A stretch of 27,877 bases of DNA from the NCBI GenBank assembly GCA_964468805.1, contig CAYXWM010000039.1, forward strand, positions 1-27,877, given 5' to 3'. A program made the position numbers and the translations under genes. Within the stretch, counting starts at the first letter, position 1. Every line of letters starts with the position of its first letter. This document shows, piece after piece, positions 22,109-27,877 of the stretch. This DNA is from CAYXWM01 sp964468805. GTDB lineage: Bacteria; Bacillota; Clostridia; Lachnospirales; WRBF01. The notes under the pieces were generated by a model. It saw only the letters and a list, made by a program, of their open reading frames with translations. It was not told the DNA's origin and did not search any database.

Positions 22109-23503
22109 CTAGGTGGTACTTTGAGCGTAGACCTTGCCTTCAATACCAAGGAACCAGTATAGAGTAAGTTGCTTGCTTTTGTCTATATTATAGCCAAGTT
22201 GAGCGTTGTCAAGACGTATACCGGAAATGCTTTCTTGAGGGACAAGCATGTTTAAGGAACCCATATAGTCCATGGTTACGGTTTCCGTTATGGCTTTGTC
22301 CGGCACATAGTTGTAGGCAAGCTTCTTATATTTTCTTACCCACTCATACTCCACAACAACCTCTATGGGATAGGTTATTTGAGCCTTTGATTTTATGTTG
22401 TTGGAGATTACCAGAGGAAAATTGTTTACCGTATAATTAAAGTAAAAGACGCTTCGACCCTCTTCGGAGGTATAATCAGCCAGATAAAAGTCATTGATAA
22501 CGGTCTTGTCCTTGGCTATAAAATTAACCGCCGCTCTGTAATCCGCAATAAATGACGAGGTATTGTTTTTATCGTGGCTGCGATAGTCTGAGTATTCCAA
22601 AATATCCGTGGGGTAATACTTCACCACGATATTTTCGTCGGAATAGGTAAAGGCTCCGTTGGCTGTACCCGACCATTTGGAGGCAGGTTTATCAAAGAAA
22701 ATATCTACCTGTTTTTCCACCGTATTCAGCAGAAGCTGACCCTTAGACAAATAAGGATTGTTTAAATTCACAATGTTGTAATCCATACCGTCACCGGCCC
22801 AGGTAGGAATAAACACAACGTCCCCAAACAGGTTATAATCCTTTTGCAAGGAAGAAACACAGTAATATTTCCTGTTTTTACGGGCTATCGTGCTAATATC
22901 ATCGGTAATACGCTGATATAGGTCCGGATTGGAAATGCTGTATTTATAGAATTTGTTATCGAGTTTACGATGAAAATACACCGCTATCCTGTTTTCAATA
23001 TCCGGTATAATCATAACCGAATCGAAATGGGTTACATTACGAGAGAAATTTCCCGATTTATCCGTAAAAGCCGCCGCAAATATATCGGAACGCATAGTAA
23101 AGGCGTATTCGCAAAGATAGGAAGCTTTGCTCACCAATTCCTGCCAAACCGGCGAAACTTCACCCTCAAAGTTTCCTTCCTGAAAAACCTTAATTACGGT
23201 TTCCTTAAAATCCGATTCCTGAACAGAACTTATGGGGGCGTACATTACATCAAACTTATTTTCATCAATATTCGTAAGGATTCTGTAAGGCACGGCAAAG
23301 CCGCTGTCTACGGGTTGTACCGCTTCATTTATGGTTGTTGTGTAGCCGGAAAAGTCCAATCTGCGGTTGGCAATTTCCTCAAACCAAAGCTTACCCGCCT
23401 GTAAAACGGCGGTTATGGTGAGCAACAAAATAGTCAGATTTTTAAAGGTATTCAAAAAAGTAAATCTACGCTTAATTTTTTCACGCTGAAAGAGCTTTCC
23501 CAA
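22109..23503 (-). CDS. WalH/YycH-like membrane-anchored protein of the WalRK operon
   Basis: A 464-aa protein with a basic cytoplasmic N-terminus, one membrane segment (about 20-38) and a large extracytoplasmic part with no enzyme motif. YycH/WalH proteins with this topology sit downstream of walK in Bacillota and modulate the kinase. The sequence itself is not strongly diagnostic; the position and topology carry the call. The start is TTG at 23503 with a strong AAAGGAGG five bases upstream. A terminator-like hairpin (about 23574-23617) separates it from walK. No walI or walJ follows: element C and tRNA-Asp come next. Confidence 0.55.
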   Translation of the reverse strand: MGKLFQREKIKRRFTFLNTFKNLTILLLTITAVLQAGKLWFEEIANRRLDFSGYTTTINEAVQPVDSGFAVPYRILTNIDENKFDVMYAPISSVQESDFKETVIKVFQEGNFEGEVSPVWQELVSKASYLCEYAFTMRSDIFAAAFTDKSGNFSRNVTHFDSVMIIPDIENRIAVYFHRKLDNKFYKYSISNPDLYQRITDDISTIARKNRKYYCVSSLQKDYNLFGDVVFIPTWAGDGMDYNIVNLNNPYLSKGQLLLNTVEKQVDIFFDKPASKWSGTANGAFTYSDENIVVKYYPTDILEYSDYRSHDKNNTSSFIADYRAAVNFIAKDKTVINDFYLADYTSEEGRSVFYFNYTVNNFPLVISNNIKSKAQITYPIEVVVEYEWVRKYKKLAYNYVPDKAITETVTMDYMGSLNMLVPQESISGIRLDNAQLGYNIDKSKQLTLYWFLGIEGKVYAQSTT

Positions 23504-23573
23504 GATAACCTCCTTTCCGGCCGAAATTAAGTATATTTTTCAATGTTTTAATATAAAAGTCTTTTTGAAAGGG

Positions 23574-23617
23574 GTTTGGGGAAAGCTTTTTCTTCAGAAA
23601 GAGTTTTCCCCAAGGTT
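23574..23617. terminator. Hairpin between walK and the walH-like gene, possibly a diverged repeat A
   Basis: TTGGGGAAAGCTTTTTC, loop TTCA, GAAAGAGTTTTCCCCAAGG: a stem of about 17 bp with a few mismatches. It lies in the 129-base gap after walK. On the minus strand it ends in AAACCCC rather than a T-run, so attenuation or RNA processing is as likely as termination. Its GGGGAAA/TTTTCCCC layout resembles unit A of the repeat family. Confidence 0.45.
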
Positions 23618-23632
23618 TTCGCCTTTTTTTTA

Positions 23633-25381
23633 TTATTTTTTGGGCAAGGAAATTACCATGGCCGTACCTTCGCCTACGGTGGAAGCGGCGGTAATCGTGC
23701 CGTTATGGGCTTCGATAATTTCTTTTGCTATTGCCAGCCCCAATCCTGTACCGCCCATGGCTCTGGAACGTGCCTTATCAACCCGATAAAAACGCTCGAA
23801 AATATGGGGTAAGTCTTTTTTGGGTATGCCCATACCGGTATCCACTATGGTAATACGATAAAAATACTCGGATTCGTCCGCCAATATTTCGATGACGGAT
23901 TGCTCGTCGCTGTATTTTATGGCGTTTCCTATAACGTTGGTAAGGGTCTGATTAATTCGTCCGGGGTCTATATACGCAAGGAAAGGCTTATCCGGCGGCT
24001 CGAAAATAATGGTCTGATTTTTTTTGTCCGCAAGGAGGCTTACCTGACGTATAACCCTGTGTATCAGTTCTATTAAATCGTTTTCCGTAAAAGTAAGCTT
24101 TATTTGAGAATTATCCAGCTGAGAAAGTTCCAACAAATCCTTGACAAGCAAGGTCATACGGTCGGCTTCGGATTCTATGACCTTTAAAAAATCCATAGCC
24201 AGTTCCTTTTCTTCGATAGCACCGTCCAGAAGGGTTTCCGCATAGGATTTTATGGTGGTCAGAGGAGTACGAATTTCGTGGCTTACGTTAGCCACAAATT
24301 CCTTACGCATATCGTCCAGTTTCTTATGTTGGGTAACGTCCGCCAAAACTATAACTATACCGTCTATTTCTCCTGCCTTGTTTAGGTAAGGGGTAAAACT
24401 TGCCTGTATAAAGCGTTGTTTTGTGGTTATGGTGGTGCCTTTTAAGCCTTCTTGCAATATTTCAGTCTCCACGCCCAATACATCCATCATTTGACTGAAA
24501 GGTATATTTTCTATGCCGTCTATCTCCAGCAATTCTTCACAGAGAGAGTTTGCGTGAATCAGACAGCCGTTTTTGTCATAGGCAAGTACGCCGTCTGTCA
24601 TATTGTGGAGGAGTATTTCCATCTTATTTTTTTCGCTTTGCATAATATGAATGGTCTCGTTAAGCTCTTTTGCCATGTAGTTAAAGCTTTCGGTTAACTG
24701 ACCGATTTCGTCCGGGCTGTTAATGGGTATACTTTGGTTAAGCTTGCCCTGTGCCAACTCTTTTGCTTTTTTGGTCAATACAATTATGGGCTCGGTTAAG
24801 GTATTGGCAAACAAAAAGCCCAAAATAGCCGTAAGCGTAAGGGACAGAGCCAAGGTAAACACCAAAGTTATAGCCAAATCGCCCAGATTTTTTAAAATGG
24901 GCTCTGCATCGTAGCGAGTAAAAATAACATAGCGAACTTCGCCGGAAGTATCGAAAATAGGCTCTGCGTAGCTTATAAGTTCTATATATTGACCGGTAAC
25001 GTCCAGACTTTTACCTTGGCTGAAAGCCGGTTCGCCGGCTAGGGCTGAAATAATTGCTGTATCCACATATTTCAGCACCTTAACGTCCGAGGTAACGTTG
25101 GAGGCTATGGTTTGACCCTTGGCATTTAAAATATTGCCTTGAAGCCTTTCCTGACCGCCTTTAAGGGCAACTTCGTTGGAGAAAGCGTCTTGAAAGGATT
25201 CGGGTGTATAAACCTGTACCACCAGTTCGTTAATGTACCGGGCAAAATCAATAAGCTTGCCGTGAGCCTTGTTTATTTCCTGTAGGTTTATTGTGGTTAT
25301 CATAAAGGTGCCGCTTAACAGCATGACTATAAAAACCAGAGCCAAACATATGATAACTTGCTTGAGTTTTATACTTTTCAT
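23633..25381 (-). CDS. walK: Sensor histidine kinase WalK
   Basis: Membrane kinase of the essential cell-wall homeostasis system of low-GC Gram-positives. Order: membrane segment 9-29, extracytoplasmic sensor region 30-166, second membrane segment 168-192, HAMP about 191-243, PAS about 254-350, HisKA with FVANVSHEIRTPL (phospho-acceptor H368), and HATPase with N-box NVIGNAIKYS, G1 DTGMGIP, F-box FERFYRVDKARSR and G2 GGTGLGLAIAKEI. At 582 aa it is full length. The ATG at 25381 overlaps the walR stop by four bases (ATGA), so translation is coupled. Confidence 0.93.
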   Translation of the reverse strand: MKSIKLKQVIICLALVFIVMLLSGTFMITTINLQEINKAHGKLIDFARYINELVVQVYTPESFQDAFSNEVALKGGQERLQGNILNAKGQTIASNVTSDVKVLKYVDTAIISALAGEPAFSQGKSLDVTGQYIELISYAEPIFDTSGEVRYVIFTRYDAEPILKNLGDLAITLVFTLALSLTLTAILGFLFANTLTEPIIVLTKKAKELAQGKLNQSIPINSPDEIGQLTESFNYMAKELNETIHIMQSEKNKMEILLHNMTDGVLAYDKNGCLIHANSLCEELLEIDGIENIPFSQMMDVLGVETEILQEGLKGTTITTKQRFIQASFTPYLNKAGEIDGIVIVLADVTQHKKLDDMRKEFVANVSHEIRTPLTTIKSYAETLLDGAIEEKELAMDFLKVIESEADRMTLLVKDLLELSQLDNSQIKLTFTENDLIELIHRVIRQVSLLADKKNQTIIFEPPDKPFLAYIDPGRINQTLTNVIGNAIKYSDEQSVIEILADESEYFYRITIVDTGMGIPKKDLPHIFERFYRVDKARSRAMGGTGLGLAIAKEIIEAHNGTITAASTVGEGTAMVISLPKK

Positions 25382-26073
25382 GGTGTACCGGCAAAATAAT
25401 AGCCTACTCCTCTTTTGGTCAGTACATAAGCCGGTTTTTCGGGATTATCCTCCAGTTTGGTGCGTAGGCGGCGTATGGTAACGTCTACGGTACGAACATC
25501 GCCGAAATATTCATAACCCCAAACCTTTTCCAGCAGAGTTTCACGGGAAAATACTTGGGGTGCTTGGGTTGCCAAAAATTTAATCAGTTCGAATTCCCTG
25601 CGGGTTAGGTCTATGACTTCTCCTCTGCGGGATACTTCAAAGCGGTCGTGATGTATGGTTATATCGCCGAAAATCTGTTCTCGACCTTTTTCTTTTGGTG
25701 GTACGGAAACGTCGCTGCGGCGTATGTTTGCCTTAACACGTGCCATTAATTCACGGACGCTGAAGGGCTTTGTAACGTAATCGTCCGCACCCAGTTCCAG
25801 TCCTACGACCTTATCAACTTCTTCCGCCCTGGCGGTTAACATAATTATGGGAGTTTGGGATTTTTCTCGTACCCTTTTGCAAACCTCAAAACCGTCCATT
25901 TTCGGCATCATAATATCCAAGACTATTAAATCCGGTTTTTCCGTAAGGGCAATATTTAACCCCATTTCACCGTCGGAGGCTGTTAAGACTTCAAAGCCTT
26001 CTTTTTTTAAATTAAATGCTATAATATCTATAATATTTTTTTCGTCTTCCACTACAAGTACTTTCTTACTCAT
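25378..26073 (-). CDS. walR: Response regulator WalR (OmpR/PhoB family)
   Basis: DNA-binding partner of WalK, controlling autolysin and wall genes. Receiver domain: acidic pocket VVEDEKN (7-13), phospho-acceptor D53 in VLDIMMPKMDG, switch T in MLTARAE and K in TKPFS. The C-terminal winged helix contains LTRREFELIKFLA and FGDVRTVDVTIRRLRTKLE, the latter highly typical of WalR recognition helices. The ATG at 26073 is used because GAGGTG lies six to seven bases upstream; an in-frame GTG at 26082 lies in that site. Confidence 0.95.
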   Translation of the reverse strand: MSKKVLVVEDEKNIIDIIAFNLKKEGFEVLTASDGEMGLNIALTEKPDLIVLDIMMPKMDGFEVCKRVREKSQTPIIMLTARAEEVDKVVGLELGADDYVTKPFSVRELMARVKANIRRSDVSVPPKEKGREQIFGDITIHHDRFEVSRRGEVIDLTRREFELIKFLATQAPQVFSRETLLEKVWGYEYFGDVRTVDVTIRRLRTKLEDNPEKPAYVLTKRGVGYYFAGTP

Positions 26074-26120
26074 TTTTTTCACCTCGCTGACCGGCAGGAG
26101 CCGGAGGATTTTAAAATAAA

Positions 26121-26250
26121 AAATCTTGAGGGAGAAAACCTTTTTTCAAAGGTTGAACAGGTTTTCTCCCTCATACTAATTCCATTCAAATAGTAAGCAA
26201 AGTATGGAATTAGTTAACTCCCTCTTTCCAAAAAAGCCGGTTATAAAACC
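26121..26250 (+). repeat. Composite repeat A+B, copy 5
   Basis: ATCTTGAGGGAGAAAACC, loop, GGTTTTCTCCCTCA, then unit B (CTAATTCCATTCAAATAG...ATGGAATTAG), then TTAACTCCCTCTTTCC and AAAAAAGCCGGTTATAAAA. Unit B has one loop change (TTTAAA to TTCAAA) and its right-hand TCATA has become TTA, so the small ORF start seen in the other copies is lost. It lies between the aminotransferase and walR. Confidence 0.9.
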
Positions 26251-26328
26251 ATATTAAATTAAAATTCAGTTTATATTCAGTAAACGAAAACACGGGTAAT
26301 AAAGTTGCAAAAGAACAAGTTTAACTGA

Positions 26329-27510
26329 TTATTTGTAGTTTGCCATCAACTTTTCAAATGCTTTCAGAGAATTTACGCATTGTTCGTAAGGTACGCAGTA
26401 TGCCATACGGAAATGACCGGGGCAGGCGAAGGCAGAACCCGGAACTATAAGTATGTTGTATTCTTTGGCTTTTTTGCAGAATTCCGCGTCGTTTGGCTCG
26501 GGAGAACGTGGGAACAGATAAAAAGCACCTTGGGGTTTAACGCATTTAATGCCCATTTGGGTAAGAGCGTCGTAAAGTAAATTCATATTTTTTTCGTAAC
26601 CGCTGATATCGGTCTTAACATCAACACATTCAGCAATTACCTTTTGGAACAGAGACGGAGCGTTAACGTAGCCTAAAATACGGTTTGCCACGTTTAAGGC
26701 AACGGAAAGTTCTTCGAAATCCACTACTTTGGGATTTATGGCAATGTAGCCTATACGTTCTCCGGGCAGAGAAAGAGATTTGCTGTAGGAATAAGCCACA
26801 AAGGAATTTTCGTAATATTTGGAAACGTAGGGAATTTCTACGTTGTTGTAAGCTATTTCACGGTAAGGTTCGTCGGAAATCAGGTAAATTACAGTATTGT
26901 TTGTCTTTTGGTAGCGCTTGAGAATGTCGGCAATTTGGGTCAGGGTTTCATGAGAATAAACCGCACCGGAGGGATTATTGGGTGAATTAATGATAACAGC
27001 CTTGGTTTTTGGAGTAAGAGCTTGCTCGAATTTTTCCAAGTCAGGTTGGAAGTTTTCGATGTTTGGCGGAACGATTACGGTTTGGGCACCGTAATTGGCT
27101 GTATAGTTGCGGTATTCGCCGAAAAAGGGAGCGAAAACGATAACTTCGTCTCCGGGATTGATTATAGCTTTAAAAATAACGTTTAAGGCACCGGCGGCAC
27201 CTACGGTCATAACTATACATTCATCGTTAAAGTCAGTGCCGTGGTTTGCGTTGATATGATCGGCGATTTTACGGCGTACTACAGGGAAGCCGGAATTGGG
27301 CATATAGGCGTGAATGTCCGGTTCGTCTTGTTCCAGAATGCTCATAGCGGCTTTTTTTACAGCCTCCGGCACCTTGGAAGAAGGGTTACCCAAGCTGAAA
27401 TCGAAAACGTTTTCTTTGCCGTGAATTGCGGAAAGGCGTATACCTTCTTCAAACATGGCTCTGATTACCGATGAGGATGCGACCAGGTCTTTCATTTTAT
27501 CTGCTATCAT
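26329..27510 (-). CDS. PLP-dependent class I/II aminotransferase
   Basis: A cytoplasmic fold-type I aminotransferase of 393 aa. Visible: FSLGNPSSKVPEAV (substrate side, about 38-51), TVGAAGALNVIFKAI (cofactor phosphate region, about 101-115), NSPNNPSGAVY (about 175-185), ISDEPYREIAYNN with the PLP-pyridine Asp, and YSYSKSLSLPGERIGY with the Schiff-base Lys. The amino acid specificity cannot be read; aspartate or aromatic aminotransferase are both possible. GGAGGTAC precedes the ATG at 27510, which overlaps the upstream stop by four bases (ATGA). It is followed by repeat copy 5 and walR. Confidence 0.9.
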   Translation of the reverse strand: MIADKMKDLVASSSVIRAMFEEGIRLSAIHGKENVFDFSLGNPSSKVPEAVKKAAMSILEQDEPDIHAYMPNSGFPVVRRKIADHINANHGTDFNDECIVMTVGAAGALNVIFKAIINPGDEVIVFAPFFGEYRNYTANYGAQTVIVPPNIENFQPDLEKFEQALTPKTKAVIINSPNNPSGAVYSHETLTQIADILKRYQKTNNTVIYLISDEPYREIAYNNVEIPYVSKYYENSFVAYSYSKSLSLPGERIGYIAINPKVVDFEELSVALNVANRILGYVNAPSLFQKVIAECVDVKTDISGYEKNMNLLYDALTQMGIKCVKPQGAFYLFPRSPEPNDAEFCKKAKEYNILIVPGSAFACPGHFRMAYCVPYEQCVNSLKAFEKLMANYK

Positions 27511-27877
27511 AATGTACCTCCGATTTTGTCTCCCATGGCCAAAAAGTGACCGGTGGATGGAATTTTTGCGGTTCTGTAGTATTCGTTGTCTTGGAACGTG
27601 CCGTTTTCGGGGCGGAGCATTAGGCTCATTGAGCTGTTCTTTTTCAGGGTAAATACTTGAACCCCGGCGGAATTTTTTGTGGCATTTACGGGGATAAGCT
27701 CTGTATTGAACAGGGTTGCCTTGTCGTGATTTCTAAAGGCGATATAGTCCCTGTCGTTGACCGTACAATCCGCAAAAACCAGTTGTGATTTGTTGGAGTA
27801 GGCGTTTATAAGCTTTTTGCGGTTCATTTTGGTTTCGTAGCTTTTCAGCAGAACCTTAGCAACTTTGCCGTTTTCGA
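27507..27877 (-). CDS. Type IIA topoisomerase subunit A (GyrA/ParC family), C-terminal fragment
   Basis: The 3' part of a larger gene; the 5' part lies beyond the window end. The readable 122 residues start ENGKVAKVLLKSYETKMNRK and continue KKLINAYSNKSQLV, a pattern characteristic of the last blades of the DNA-wrapping beta-pinwheel domain in clostridial gyrase/topoisomerase IV A subunits. They end GHFLAMGDKIGGTL, lacking the long acidic tail of some GyrA proteins. Whether it is gyrA or parC cannot be decided. The stop overlaps the aminotransferase start by four bases, so the pair is translationally coupled. Confidence 0.8.
   Translation of the reverse strand, partial: ENGKVAKVLLKSYETKMNRKKLINAYSNKSQLVFADCTVNDRDYIAFRNHDKATLFNTELIPVNATKNSAGVQVFTLKKNSSMSLMLRPENGTFQDNEYYRTAKIPSTGHFLAMGDKIGGTL

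Noticed and set aside
1064..26250. Repeats as a possible CRISPR array
   Set aside because: Copies are kilobases apart, longer than CRISPR repeats, nested and located at gene ends; no spacers or cas genes.

Overview
The window reads as a chromosomal core segment of a flagellated, endospore-forming Bacillota of the class Clostridia, probably close to Lachnospiraceae. This rests on recognisable families and gene order: murA next to spoIIQ, the mreBCD-mrdA-minCDE-rodA-mgsA cell-shape series, maf with a DUF4321-like protein, GTP-type PEPCK, WalR/WalK, a CotS-like protein, and a low-GC sequence with strong GGAGG ribosome binding sites. The taxonomic placement is inference.

Layout. 1-1040: repeat element C and a solitary flagellin gene with its own terminator. 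1060-3764: murA followed by spoIIQ, both on the minus strand, with composite repeats between and after them and no spoIID between. 4268-5620: a small SHOCT-like protein (plus) converges on a CotS-like pseudokinase (minus). 6069-17514 (minus strand, so read from right to left): DUF4321-like gene, maf, a 709-bp gap, mreB, mreC, mreD, mrdA (PBP2), minC, a 717-bp gap, minD, minE, rodA, mgsA, then a strong terminator. 17734-19518: GTP-dependent PEP carboxykinase, divergent across 902 bp from a glycosyltransferase/TPR protein (20421-21527). 21727-21800: tRNA-Asp(GUC) with a consensus promoter. 22109-27877: a minus-strand operon of a type IIA topoisomerase A-subunit fragment, an aminotransferase, walR, walK and a walH-like gene.

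How the genes work together. Most encode the machinery of a rod-shaped cell: lateral wall synthesis (MreBCD, RodA, PBP2), septum placement (MinCDE), precursor synthesis (MurA), cell-wall stress signalling (WalRK plus a WalH-like protein) and sporulation (SpoIIQ, a CotS-like coat protein). Several members are catalytically degenerate by sequence: the SpoIIQ M23 domain, the CotS-like kinase, and the MgsA-like protein, which lacks the acidic residues used by methylglyoxal synthases.

The most unusual DNA is in the spacers. A family of about 70-130-bp repeats sits mostly in the inter-gene gaps of the minus-strand operons. The full form is a GAGGGAG hairpin (unit A) carrying a nested ~45-bp palindrome (unit B). 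One copy looks like an unfilled site. A separate ~100-bp palindromic element (unit C; inverted copies at 1-93 and 21992-22092) shares the terminal inverted repeat of unit B. I see no transposase, CRISPR array or integrase. Start codons are often TTG or GTG in the cell-shape operon and walH.
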